Part shown: positions 52,038 to 64,000 of the stretch, one piece after another
Layout of the letters: each line of letters opens with the position of its first letter
Numbering within the stretch: position 1 is the first letter of the stretch
From: Setophaga petechia
Lineage: Eukaryota > Chordata > Aves > Passeriformes > Parulidae
Reading direction: 5' to 3'
Assembly (NCBI GenBank): GCA_024362935.1
Contig: JANCRA010000007.1
Span: forward strand, 14,758,503 to 14,822,502
Length of the DNA stretch: 64,000 nt
Position numbers and translations under genes: made by a program
Notes under the pieces: model-generated
The model's database searches: none
What the model was told of the DNA's origin: nothing
The model's input: only the letters and a program-made list of their open reading frames with translations

Positions 52038-53551
52038 GTAATTTGTACTGTACCATTTATAAGAAGAAAAAAACTCTTTAGTATGACAATAAAAACAGTA
52101 AATTGGAGCCTTCTGCAAATTTTCTGAAATAAATGTATGGTTTATCCTAAGACTTAGTGGGTAAATAATTCAAAACTATACAAATGGTTCAATTGTAGAT
52201 ATAAAAGTTAAAGATGTTATCCCTAAATTTGTTAAGTAATTTACCCTTAACTATTGACTAAAAAGAGGTTTAATCCAGAAAAGTAACTTCAAATTTGAGA
52301 GACACTTTTTTTTCTCTTGCACTATTAAGCTGGATGCAATTCACAGAGTAGACTCTTAAATAAAAGATCTAACTGTTAGATAATTTTTTTAAAAACTTCA
52401 CCAGATCCAAAATCTGATTAGATAAGAAGAATTGTAAAAGATGACATACATATGCTATACCTATCACAATTCAGCTGTTGCATTTGGCCACATTCAAAGG
52501 TGATTTGCTGTGAATAGGATCTCTACCACAGCTTAAAAATAACTTATTCCATTCACTACATATATGAAGCTGAAATGACTAAAGGCAGCGGTAAACAATA
52601 TATCAAAGCAATGTTTGTATCAGAACTGTTAACATTTTAGTAGTTATAAATTAATCAGTCTGAATTAATTTGCAGTACACTGCAATCGTACTCATGATAA
52701 TACATTTACCCAGCAACATTGTTATGCTACCAAACAGTGCATTTCCATAACCACTACATTATTATTCAGCATTATTGGAAATCTGCAATAAATTATTGAT
52801 GGTATACTTTAGAGAAAAATCAGCAAATAAAAAGCAAGTAGACTGAAAACTTGAGCAGAGTTTCAGGAAAGATCTGCAGTACTAAAGCACTCTGAGCACA
52901 CCACAGATTGCTGTTATCAAGTACTGATCAACAAAGGAAAAAGAAGGCAAAGGGGAGAATTCACATTCTCATTCTGATTGCTTCAGCAGGATGCCCAGTT
53001 GATGGGCATGAAGCTGTATGAAATGCACACATTACTGAAACTGTCTCACTGATGCTGTCAATATTTATTAGCAGGACACCACATTAAGTCACATCAGACA
53101 AAATCAGAATCAACCAGTTCACAAAAGCCAGTAAACACCATAGGTGTGAGCTCTGCAATAGAAGTTTAACATACAAGGCAGGGGACAACTTGTCAAAAAA
53201 AAATTGCATTGTTTCACAAAACTATAACACATAGTTGTTACATTTCCTTGGACAATGTAAAAATATTTTTTAAGCTCAGTGACACATATTAGTTACTTTG
53301 CTATGTGAAACTCAGGTTGAAACCAGAAATTTGAAACATGGCCTCAGCCCATTAGACAGGTACCTGTAAATTTCTATTTTAAAACACAGAAAAATTACTA
53401 AGGCTTTTGTCCCCCTTCTGACCACATTTATCATTTGAAAGGTTTCACCTCCTTTTTTACCTTAGAAAAAGATGCAGCCAGGCTCCTGGAGTTATTTAAA
53501 AATAATGTTAATTAATCATATTATTGTTTCCACTTTAATTTACTCTCCTAC

Positions 53552-53678
53552 CTTTGCATCCTTGGGTTTAACCACTTTCATGAAGGCACCTCTTATCAAG
53601 GCTTCCTCTCTCTCTCTCCTGGTTACTTTCCGAGTATCAAGAAATTTCAGGTTTGTCAATTTGTGCAGGACAAAATAT
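53552..53678 (-). CDS. LRMDA: LRMDA internal coding exon (LRR cap and basic C-terminal helix)
   Basis: This 127 bp exon is read from 53678 down to 53552, with acceptor ..gatatctgtcag|ATATTTTG and donor GCAAAG|gtagga. Its first base completes the arginine codon begun in the exon at 62.5 kb. It then gives 42 residues, [20 protein letters not shown] followed by [20 protein letters not shown] and AK, ending on a codon boundary (phase 0). [16 protein letters not shown] is the classic LRR-cap motif (YR..V..KL..LK.LD), here split by the intron at the arginine. The rest is a highly charged helix and a basic tail, characteristic of LRMDA. There is no stop in the exon. Reading through the donor would add only VGE before TAA at 53540-53542, so intron retention would give a short C-terminus. 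The exon is intact, with no frameshift or missing residue. Confidence 0.93.
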
Positions 53679-54688
53679 CTGACAGATATCAAAATACACA
53701 CAGTTAAAATCCAGTAATGCACAAAGACATTCTCACAGACTCAATTACTAAAAAATGACAGTCAAAAATAACAACAGCCTTTTTTTCCTCTCTGTGTTCA
53801 CCTTTTCCATGCAATGTAGCTTATGTGCAAAGTTATAATACTTACTTTACTCTCTCAAATGGAGCCAAAACCATTTAACACTGGTGGATCAAACACAATA
53901 ATCACCACGGACGTGTATGTTCTCTCTGTATATTAGTGAGGTATAAAGCATACCAAGGAACAGAATAACTTGGAAATTGTTTTGCATTGCCTGTTTGGGA
54001 AAAGGAATTTTGAGTGATATCAGAGATTCCAACCCACAGTGTGGGAGAAAATCAAAGATATGGGAAATTGCCAGCCAACTTCTCTGCAAGAATTCTTCCC
54101 ATTTGCGAACACTTTGGATTTTTTATTTTATTTTCCTGAAAACACAATGATCAGCATTTGGAAGGAGAATTCCTATTCGGTTCCACCAGAGAGACAAGGT
54201 GGCCTCACAGAATACAGATTCCAGCCCAGGATTAAGTGTAGAAGCACACAGGGAGACTATTTATGGGAAATGTATTTTAAGAATTCCAAGTTCTTATTAG
54301 GATTCATCAGTATCTTATTCTATTTATCATTTCTACTAGAAGGATACCAGCTTTCCAGCCTCACAAAAACCCTACTGGCTTCTCACTTGTGGAGGGAGAG
54401 AACATGGCAGAGCAAAACCAAAGCAAGGCACAACCATGGCAAATCCAGATATCTAATCGCCTCAAGTACAAATCATTTGCATTTAGTCAACCAAATGTGA
54501 AGCAGACACTGCAAAGTGAGGGCAATATCAGACTTTTCCTGCCAGGGGGTAGAAAGGTGATGATGATGTTCCCCAGCCTAGCTGCTCTGCATAAAACACA
54601 AGTCAGCAGAGAGCTCCTCATCATACCGATCCCCTCTGGCACTGGGAGGAAGAAATTAAAGAAATAAAAAACTCTGCATAACATTTGG

Positions 54689-54735
54689 AAAAAAAAAAAA
54701 CAAAAAAACAAAAAAAAAAAAAAAAACACAAAAAA
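54689..54735. repeat. A-rich simple repeat
   Basis: A13, then A7 and A16 runs separated by single C bases, 47 bp in total, inside the LRMDA intron about 1.0 kb upstream of the acceptor of the 53.6 kb exon. Confidence 0.9.
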
Positions 54736-55567
54736 CCGCAATGTTTCAAAAGGTAGAAGTTGATCTTATGATACTGTTGTCAAAACCAGATAAACATGTG
54801 AAAATTACTGTAACGCTCCCCCTTCTAAAACCAAGCAAAATTTAATGGTGCAAATAAAGCTTTCCATCAAGTACACCATTCCTCTGAAGCAACACCTTCA
54901 TAAATTGTTAACAACTTAACTGACAATAGTCAGTTCTGAAATGCTCAGACAATTTAAATGTGAATACTCAATCTATGGCTCTCAATTATACCAGTAGAAT
55001 AAAAAGAGTCACTTCACAAAACAGAACATCTCCAAAGACCATTTTTTTAAACAAGAGCTACAGACCTTTGAGACAGACACATTCTCAGACTCATTCCAGC
55101 TTTCCTGGCTGCCCTTCCAGTCCTCCCTGGCATTTTGCTGGCCCTTATCTTTCACTGGAGGAGAAGCTATCCATCTTGCATTACTGGCAGAAAAGCTCTG
55201 ATGACAACAGATTCTTTCAAATGAAGACATGTACAGAAGGAAACAATATGTCAAGAGTGAAGAAGAGTGAAGCTAAAAATGAGTAAAGACACCCACTAAG
55301 TGTAGGGTGAGAAAAGATGAATATTCAGGTGAAGAAAACATCGGTATTAGAAAATCAGCAAATGTTTAATGATGGAATGAAATATGCCATTGAAAAGCAG
55401 GCTGCAACAAAAATGACAACAGAATAAGACAGCACTGTCATCTATGCTGACTTTGGATCACAGCCCTAATGTCAGTCTCTCAATCATTTCAAAAGAGCTT
55501 AAAATTATAATAGCATTCCTTGATACAAATGTATTTTTGTATTTTTAAGCCATCCTGACTGCATTTC

Positions 55568-55583
55568 AAAAAAAAAAAAAAAA
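55568..55583. repeat. Poly(A) run, 16 A
   Basis: Uninterrupted A16 within the intron. Confidence 0.9.
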
Positions 55584-58500
55584 GTAGTACTTGTCAATTC
55601 CAGAAACAAAACCAAAAAACCCTACCCACACAAATTAAACAGCAAACTACTCCACAAGTCACAGTTTGGGGTTGGTTCTGTTTTTCAAACTTGCACTCCT
55701 AAAGCAGAGCAAACACTAAAAAGTAGGCACCATAAATATTATCCCACTGGTGGAAGGAGGGTATAGGTGCAATTAAATATTCTAAAAGGTGATTGAAAAT
55801 GCAATCTAATTTATTAATATTCTTTTTACAAAATGTGGGATAAAAGGTAACTATGCTATTTGAAAATAATGCAATACATTCATATTAAATGGCTGAGGAA
55901 AAATAGCAAGCTTCCTGGGTTTATTTTAGCTAGAAATATGAAGATGCAACTTCAATCTAAATGTAACACAAGTTTGCCATAAAAAATACAGGAAAGGATT
56001 ACCAAAGCCTGGGAATGAACACTCTACAATATCAATTCAACCCTTGTAAATTTAATCCGGGGTTATTTGTTGCACAAAATCTCTTTACTGTGATGTATGA
56101 CTTAGTTACTGAGGTTATCACAGCAGTATCCTAAAGTTGCATAGTACATAAAACATTTCGGTTAACAATGCAGGGAGGTTAACTCCCACAGATAACCTAC
56201 TATCAGAGGGTTAGACCAGATGACATGCCTCTGTCAGCTCTCAGGAGCTATTGATGGTTCAATCAGTTTGTTTTGAAGGTAAAGTACAACAAAAGGGCAC
56301 TAAACTTATTCAAACTGTCAACAGGGACTATGGAATGCTGCTTGCAGGTAAGTAAGTTTGGGTGTTTTAAGACTATTATCAAACACCAATGGCTGCAGAA
56401 AAAGACAGCTACTAATAACACAGAACACAGCCATCATAAAATACTTTATGGCAGGCACTGGGACCCATAAATTGCATGACACATTGCACCTGTTTCAGAC
56501 TTGTAAAATCACTAGTTAAAAGCATACTGGTTAATGAAGAAAGATCCATCTACTAAATTCTACATTTAGTTTACAAAGGTTCAATTAGATTAGAAGTTGG
56601 GGGGCAGGGTCTTCCTATTCCTCTTCCCACTTTCTTTTTCTTAATAATTTTAAAACTTAGCCCTGCTCCATGTGTTCTGAAATGCCTGTTACTGGGTTTT
56701 CACACCTTTGTTGTGGTGTGAAAAAAGGTTATTATCTTCAGTGATGAGGATAAAGGTGAGATTCAAAGAGAGAAAAGTAAAAACTAGACACACCAGGAAG
56801 GTGCTTACAGATTCACTTATCATTGCCTGTAAAGTGATCATTTAATTCCTAACAGATTAAAGAAATTATTTATTTAAATAAAGTTGCACCTTCTTTTGTT
56901 CAGAATCATCTCCCCCATCTTGCCTCTTGGCATGGGTGCCATCAGTCTCATGAAAATAAGCTCATAACAGGCGTTCATCATACCAACAGGACCACTCAGA
57001 TATGGAAAACCACTACAGAATATAAAATTTAATGTTATTTACATCTTAGTTTAGTAAAAATTACAATAATGATTAACAATTCCTTTACCGATTTTGTATG
57101 GGCTGCATGCAATGAACATAATTTTAAGACTTTTTATACAGACCTACCAGGATATTGGAAAAAAGGCATATTTGCAAACCCTTCTACTGTACCTTTAGTC
57201 AAAGACTATTGTAAGAGCTAGATTCTGTATAGTATTCCAGTTTGTACTATAAGTAACAAAAACTGGAACATAAAACAGCACAGTATGCATCAATATTTAA
57301 TTAAAAAAAAAACCTGCTGTGAAAAATTGAGAAATATTCCACAAGAATGCAGAAATATCCAGCTCTACCTGTATCATACCAGCTCTGTTTCAGAAAGTGT
57401 TTACTTTCATTTTTCTGTTTTCTGTGCTATTATATTTCCTTTCCTTAACAATCACAGAACATAAATAATATGCCTACTTCAAACTTTGAAGGACTGATTA
57501 TGCTCTCAGTTACATTATTATAAACTAGAAAAAAGTAGTAATCTACTAAGCCTTTAAATGGGGAAAGAAAAAAAAAAGAAATCAGAAGAATTGAAACATT
57601 TTTATGACAGTGAACTAGCATCATAAACATTATGTTCTGTGATTGTTTCTTCTGCACCCCCAAAAAATGCACCCTTCTACCTCCAAACAGTATATAGCTG
57701 CCTACAGAATTTCCTCTGTAACAAAAACATTTGTTAAATACACAGATAAGGAAGACAGGCCATAAACTTAAACCAGCATCTTCCAGAAGAGAGGGCAGGA
57801 TGTTGGCATGAAGTTTGTTAGAGGATCACATCAGACCCTGAGCAGCCTTGGCACTGTTTGATGATGACCATGTAATTCTGAGGGGCTTGCAAGCCACGCA
57901 GAAATCCACACCACTTCCCAATATTTTAACACACTCTGCTCTTCTTCAGTGTAACAAACAACTCCGTGGATTAGAAAAATATTTCTCTATACATGTAACA
58001 GTAATTATAGTTTCACCTTGGTTTACTGTGTTAGTACAGACTAATTGGGTATAATGGACTTCGATTTATTTGGCTGAACAAAAACATGGTAATTGTTCTT
58101 GCTCATGATCCCTTCCAGTGGCTGTTCTCAGATGGACCTTGTGTGGCCATTTGATATCTTTACAGCACACTTTTCCCTCCAGGTACCAGTGAGATTACAA
58201 GGCTTCGCTCAAACACTGAAGTAGCACAGGTTTATAGATTATACAGATGTAAGGGAATATCCTAATCATCTAATTAAGTCCATAAAGAACATATAAAGAA
58301 TGACCACAGACTTCAATCCCTCCTGCTTAAAGAGAGCCTCAATAGTAAGTTCACTGGTACTCATCATTATTTATTACCATTATTTTCATTACAGAGTGAG
58401 GACTTCTAGTGTGGTACTACTTAAGGAATATATATATTTCTATCACTATCCAAATACAAGACTATTTAAAATAGAAAAGCAAATTCTGTAGCAATTTAAA

Positions 58501-60748
58501 AAAAAATTACAATAAAACAAAATGAAACTGCAAGAACACTGAAAATGCTTTAAGACCCATCATTTCTGACAACCAAAATTGTGGGATGGGAATAGCTGTT
58601 TTAGCTTGAAAAGTTAATCCATACAAAACACATGCACTTCCTTTCTTGCTGTTATATCTTAAGAGGACTTCATAAGGTTATCATCATTTGCTCCCCCAGC
58701 CAAAGATAGCATATCTAGTACATGTACTTTTAAGCTAATTTAAAATAAACTCCAGCATTTGTTTCCACTTGCCCTTGTTTCCATGTCAACAGCATTTAAT
58801 GAATGCATCATTCCAGGAAATGTCAATAAGGAGCAAAGAAGAATGAACAAGCGCTGAAAACTTCACACATGGCATGAATTCTTCACAATCATATCGCTTT
58901 AATGAAAATAGGTGAGGTCACCTGCAGAATTCACAAATGCTTTGTAATACATTGTGACCCAGATGATTTTTCACAGTTCACTAACACCACGTTTGAAGTT
59001 TTCTCTGCAAACAATGCACCCACAGGACTGACCAACTGTGAGTACAACAGAAGCAACCAGCAATTACTGTGTTGACTTCTGCTACTTTGATCTCTGGGTC
59101 ATGACCTTTGTTTTCCTGCAATCTTCAAAGCAGAGATTGGAGACTAGGTTATTTTAGAGGACACTGTTTGGCAACCTATTTTTCTGTGTTTCTTGCTTCC
59201 TATTGTAGCCAAAAGCTTTTAAATTTTCCTATCACCATTACATATTAGATATTCTGCTTTCCCTTGCCCTCAACACCAAAACATACCTTTGCAAAATATT
59301 AACCCAAATATAGAAAGCTTCAAAAATAAGATAACGAGAACTTAAAGATTATTTTTAATAGTAAGAAACTAAAGCCATTATAACAGGATGGAAAAAAAAC
59401 CATGAGTCTTTAAAATGAACCAAACAAGATTGCTTATAAAAATATCACAGAAGGGAACTTTCCATTTTAATTTTTTTGTCCAAGCAAAAATTCCAATAAC
59501 CCAGAGATTTTTTCATCAATTTGTTCTCCTACACATTTTAAATGTAAGAAGGAATAGCAGGGATGGCAAAAACAACTTTTCTTCTTCCATAAAAAAATCT
59601 CATTCAAAAGTTGCTGTAGTTCTTGAACAGAAAATACCTACTTTGAGAAAAAAAACACTATATTTCAGTATAAAATGTACTTTTAATGTAAGACTATAAA
59701 ATAGCTCTAGTAATGAAATGATAGAAATGGTATACCAATGGATCACCCGAAGAACTGGATCATAATTTCTTGACCAAAAGCATACTTTTGTATATTTTTA
59801 AAGTATTTTTTATAAAACCTAATCATTTTTAAAGTAAATAAAATTACTTTTAACCTCTGCTTTTATGATCATTGTGAATTACTGGATCTTGAATTTAAAG
59901 AAAAAATTATTTTCCACATTTTTTAACATTAAGATTTTGGGGGGTTAACAGATCTTTTCAGTTTGTTGGAATTAGAAGATTAAGCAAAGCTTTGATTTCT
60001 AGCACCTTTCTCTTTCTGGTTGAGGAATTAAATAGCCTGAACTCTAATTGAACTCAGTAGGAACAAAATTAAAGCTCAATGAAAAATGAAGCTCTGGTTC
60101 CAATGGTCACTGCAAAAAATTTACGAAAAGAAGTTCCCATTCAGAACAAAACAAGGCTAGTTGTATTTATGGAGAAGCACAATGTTTGCATAATTCAAGT
60201 TTTTACATAATTCAACTTCACATAAATGTAATCTTTTGATGGTTTCTGATAAATTTCTAAAAAAAAAATCTCAGGGAAAAAAAAGCTATTTCAAACCATT
60301 AAAAAATGATGAAACTGGAAGACAAAAGTTGTGTTCAAGATGCTTCAGACTGCGTATTGAAAACTCTGGATTAGCTACTCAGGGTGAAATTAGAAGAGTA
60401 CTTGTAATCAGTTCCATCATGTAGGTGATATATATTCCCCTAAAGATAGGCAAATAGATCAACTGATTGATCCATGGTTTTGGGTTTTGAGTCTAATGCT
60501 GTCTAGCAAATACATTTCATATAATGCAACAAATAATAATGGAAAAGGATCAGGAAACTTTCATTATAGCAGCAGAACCATAAATCATTCAACTAATTAG
60601 AAGCTCATTCTTCTTGCTTAAAAGTACTTCAATCAACCTCGTTTATATGGAAAAAAACATCCAGGGTTTTGAAAAATTGAGAGGAAATAAAATGGAAGCA
60701 ATGTTGCAGTTTCCAGCAAACATATAAATAGAATCCCTTCACACTTGG

Positions 60749-60770
60749 ACATCGTGGTTTACCACGATGT
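60749..60770. repeat. CpG-containing inverted repeat, 10 bp arms with a 2 bp centre
   Basis: The arm ACATCGTGGT (60749-60758), then TT, then its exact reverse complement ACCACGATGT (60761-60770). Each arm has a CpG, rare in this region, and each half contains a RUNX-like TGTGGT/ACCACA-type core (here CGTGGT/ACCACG). Just downstream are two TGACCT half sites. See the finding. Confidence 0.95.
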
Positions 60771-62475
60771 GACCTGAAACTACCTTGACCTCTCTGAAAT
60801 CAACATTTTTGCATTGAAGTGAAACAAGGGACGTGCTTGTTTTGATGTATGGCTCTGTGACATATTATAAATATTACATCACATAACCACAGAGGATGTC
60901 AATCAATAAGAAATTTTTTCAGAGAGCACTAAATGAACCATGGGTTCTTGCCTCTGAATGGCTCCTTTAACATACTACTTTTGCTTAAATGATTAATAGG
61001 AGACATATTGTCAGAAAACATACTTAAAGTGAAAAACAGTAAACTGTAGAAATATCATTCATTTTTTAAGCAATTTTCTAGAGCACATGTCACATAAATT
61101 TACATAGAGACAGCACTATTATAGTCGTTTAAGCTCGATAGTAGGCACACCTTCCACTTAAGTGTGAAAGCAATGGGAAAATATTTTATTAAACCTAGGC
61201 TGCTCTACTCCATGAAAATCAAAATGCTAACCTGGATTCAAAAGTGGAATCATTAAAAGGTGTAAGTGTGACAACCTAGAAATCCTTCTCAAAAATTGGA
61301 AACAAACTAAAAAGTATATGTGCACATCTGAGACAGTTGTGCTGCTGCTTAACCTTCACCATTTCTGAATGCAATGAATTCAAGTCCATAAATTCCCCAT
61401 AAAACTGCTTTTAGTCTCCTCAACTTTGTATTGTTTTATCCCAACTCCTAGAGCACAGATTGGATTACCTGAAGATCAGAGCTATATAATAAACTCTGAA
61501 TACTGTGGATGGTGCTAACAGAAAGCAAGCTCAGGCTCTGGAAGGCAAGGTGACCAGCATTGCTTGGATGTGACTCGCCTCCAAATGCCCTTCAGAGACA
61601 ATGTGAAAAATGCCAGCACACAAGGACTGAAATAAGGCCTCAGGTGGTAGCAAGGAAAAATACATCTAATGTCTCTTTTTTCCTGCATAATCAATGTCTC
61701 ACCTGTCTTAATGTTGTAGCTTTGAAAATTACATCACTTAGCAGACATTCCATAAGTTATGGATCTATATTCATAACCATCATCAGTTACGAGTATTTCT
61801 GGGTTTTTTTTTAAATAATCCTTACAAATTTTAGCAACATTTCAGTTGGACTTACAGCATTTTATCAAATCTCCATATGAAATTTCAGATGACCTCTTGT
61901 GTAATCTAGCTCACTGATATTACATTATAAAGATAGTTTGGGGTTTTTTTATTAGAATATAACTGCTCTGAATGGAGCAGCACAATATAGGAGGAGTCAT
62001 TTATTCTGTGTTACTAATGGCTTGATAACTACAGTAGAAGTAACTTAGCATCACATCAAACATGAGCAGAACACAAGGCAACTGGCTATCTCAGTGGAGT
62101 AATTTTTTTCTTTTCTTTTTTTTATTGCCTTTCGTCCTTAGTGTATGCAAACCTTGCCTTATCTTGGCCTTAAAGAAGGAAGTGCCTTGAGTAGGGGTAT
62201 ATGAATACTCACATTCAGGAAATCCTGTGCACCCCTGCTCAACTCAGACATGTGGTATACAGCACTGAAACGTCTCTTGGAACAGGGTTCCTGAGTATGA
62301 TCTCACTGAAATGGAGGCTACTCAAATTCCCAGGTGTTTCATGGCAGAACATTACAATGCTTTCAGAATAGAGTAGATGCTTGTTTGAGACTCTGGGTTG
62401 ACTTTATTTAAGTATTTTTCCAGTAGTAAAACAAAACCTTCATGCTTTATCACATCTACAAATGAAAACACTAAC

Positions 62476-62608
62476 CTGTATCTCTGGTAGTCATCTTCAT
62501 CCTTTTCTTTGCAGACCAGTTCATTTGGGCAAGCAATGTTTCCAAGCAAACTGAGATACTGCAGTGAGGGTACAACTTCAGCCAAATGGTCCAAAAGGCT
62601 TTCTAATT
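62476..62608 (-). CDS. LRMDA: LRMDA internal coding exon (last LRR and start of LRR cap)
   Basis: This 133 bp exon is read from 62608 down to 62476. It is preceded by ..cataacag and followed by a good donor (TACAG|gttagtg). The open frame skips the first two bases, gives 43 residues starting [20 protein letters not shown], and ends with the first two bases of a split arginine codon. Visible parts are an LRR strand (LQYLSLLGN), an ACPNELV turn, an acidic stretch (EKDEDDY) and QRY(R), the start of the LRR-cap signature. I recognise the sequence as LRMDA, a small LRR protein needed for melanocyte differentiation; loss in humans causes oculocutaneous albinism type 7. It is reported to act with Rab32/Rab38 in melanosome cargo traffic. 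The polypyrimidine tract before the acceptor is weak. The LEVVPSL..LSLLGN and cap pattern also occurs in other LRR proteins, but the fit with the next exon makes LRMDA by far the best call. Confidence 0.9.
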
Positions 62609-64000
62609 CTGTTATGTGTCAAAGGTAGTGGGTTAAGGCTTCAATGACATTAATGAAAAAAGCATTTGGAGTTGCATCACTGCTGATTTAAACATACATT
62701 TCAATAACTGACAATCAAATTTAGTATGGCATTCAGGAAAATGTCACATTAATTGTTCCAAGGGCAAACAGGGATAAACTTCAGTCAGTTTTTTGGCATG
62801 GAATGAAAGAATTGGGCTGTTTTGTCATTCTTTTCTCCGCCTTTCTTTCCTAGGTGGTTCACTACAAAACATTAAAACTTTGACAAAATGATGGATGCTG
62901 TGTGGTAAAATGGCTAGCAATTGCTGGAGCCATGAAACTTTTCCAGCATGGAAACAAACAGTTAGTTTCACAGCACATTCATCACTAATATATTCAGTCC
63001 ACTGGAAAATGAGTTAAAAAAAAAAAAAGAAAAAGAAAAAAGTCAAACCACAACAACCCAGGTTCACTCCCAGCATATAAACGCTTTGAGTGTCACAGCA
63101 ACACATTTGTAACTACTCAATTAGGATATGCCAATTAATGCTTTACTAAGTGCAACTTAAAGACTTCAGTGTAACAAATACTTTATATATGAAGTTTTAA
63201 AGTCTTGTAAAGCATAAAATTTTTCATTAAAAGAGCCTCTTATTTTGATGCTCATGAGGCTTTTTAACTGTATTTCTGGGAACATAAATAAGAAGGGTAC
63301 ACCTTCATTATTGTAAACCTAAATAAAACAAACAAGCAAAAAAAGGTTAAACTGTCTTTAACCACTGCAGTACTAGAAATCACAAGTTAGGATTAAGCCT
63401 AGCAACAATATTCAACCGTTTGCACCTCAATTTGTTAATTGATCAAATAACTATTTTGTTGTTATGGCCTAGTATGACAATCTCTAAGACTTGAAATATA
63501 CATTCTTATTTACTTCAATTTATATACAAAAATGTCGCTGTGATTCTCAAAAAATATGCCGTGCATGTGTGTGTGAAAGCTTTCCAATATTTAAAGATCA
63601 ACTGACTTAAACAAGAGTAATAATTATGCAAAACCATTAAAGGATATTTCATTGCTGTTCTTATTCCTTCCTGCTGTTAAAGACAAACTATTGTTTTACA
63701 TTCTCAGTTCACTTTTTTTGCTATTATTTATACTTGATTTATGTGTTTCTGTTATCTTTGTTATTTTTAGCTGATGGAATTTACTTTATTTCCTCACCCC
63801 AATATCTTAAGGGCAACAGAAGCAATACAGAATGGAGAAAACAGCTTCATTGTTAAAAATGTGGTCCACGTTTTGTAAGCCCGAAATTTTAGTTTATTTT
63901 CAAACACACATGAAGACCATGCCAACAATTACTAATCCTAATATATAAAAATCAATGTATCTACACTCTTGTTTTATCCTAACAATAGTCAGTGTTCTGT
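62609..64000 (-). other. LRMDA: 3' part of the LRMDA intron upstream of the first exon in view
   Basis: This is intronic sequence running into the acceptor at 62609-62610. It contains an A-rich run at 63016-63041 and otherwise nothing I can assign. The exons encoding the N-terminal LRRs must lie beyond 64000. Confidence 0.8.
63016..63041. repeat. A-rich simple repeat with G interruptions
   Basis: A13 followed by two GAAAAA-type units. Confidence 0.9.

Larger units (their letters stand above)
1..53551 (-). other. LRMDA: LRMDA downstream intron (non-coding for most or all of its length)
   Basis: The sequence begins with the donor gtagga at 53551. It is AT-rich, with frequent stops in all frames, sparse CR1 and LTR relics and simple repeats. 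No recognisable LRMDA terminal exon was found by eye, so the intron probably runs beyond position 1; very large introns are known for this gene. The stretch holds the individual repeats and candidate regulatory sites listed separately. Candidate exons at 49.15 kb and 27.9 kb are speculative. Outside the listed items I see nothing specific. Confidence 0.75.
53679..62475 (-). other. LRMDA: LRMDA intron between the two coding exons
   Basis: This intron of 8,797 bp begins gttagt (62475 downward) and ends ctgtcag (53679). It interrupts the arginine codon of the LRR cap. It holds A-rich simple repeats (54.69, 55.57 kb), a weakly supported 153-codon open frame at 54039-54500 on the opposite strand, and a strong palindrome at 60749-60770. 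I see no further coding exon of this gene in it. Confidence 0.88.

Noticed and set aside
54039..54500. Longest open frame in the window (153 codons, plus strand; in-frame ATG near 54060)
   Set aside because: No recognisable domain or family, opposite strand to LRMDA, inside its intron. A frame of this length is within reach of chance in 64 kb read in six frames.
1..64000. CRISPR arrays, phage, insertion sequences, operons, rRNA or complete tRNA genes
   Set aside because: None seen. Composition, splice sites and CR1 elements show this is a vertebrate nuclear intron, not prokaryotic DNA.

Overview
This is AT-rich vertebrate nuclear DNA with no bacterial gene structure: no operons, no ribosome-binding sites, and almost all open frames are short chance frames. 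CR1 LINE 3'-end fragments at about 17.6 kb and 34.2 kb point to a bird or, less likely, another sauropsid. The low repeat density and a single compact endogenous retrovirus LTR fit a bird.

The one gene I can identify is LRMDA (leucine-rich melanocyte differentiation-associated protein, formerly C10orf11), read on the minus strand. Two consecutive internal coding exons are present. The first, 62608 down to 62476, encodes the last leucine-rich repeat and the start of the LRR cap. The second, 53678 down to 53552, encodes the rest of the cap and a charged C-terminal helix. Both have canonical AG/GT borders, and their phases join exactly, splitting one arginine codon, with no stop. The 8.8 kb between them is intron. 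62609-64000 is part of the upstream intron and 1-53551 is mostly or wholly downstream intron. I did not recognise the usual terminal coding exon, so it probably lies outside the window, although two speculative downstream exons are noted.

Layout: 1-17 kb is intron with an old MIR-like SINE relic, simple repeats, two GC-raised islands near 9.5 and 10.1 kb and small tandem duplications. 17-36 kb holds two CR1 fragments, a precisely bounded 387 bp solo LTR with 6 bp target-site duplications, and two stretches (26.2 kb, 27.4 kb) with grouped homeodomain, SOX-like and PBX/MEIS-like sites that look like enhancers. 36-53.5 kb is plain intron with a 30 bp tandem duplication and A-rich repeats. 53.5-64 kb holds the two exons and a striking CpG-containing palindrome at 60.75 kb.

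I found no new multi-gene system. The items most worth following up are the possible intronic enhancers, the palindromes, the LTR insertion and the candidate unannotated exons.
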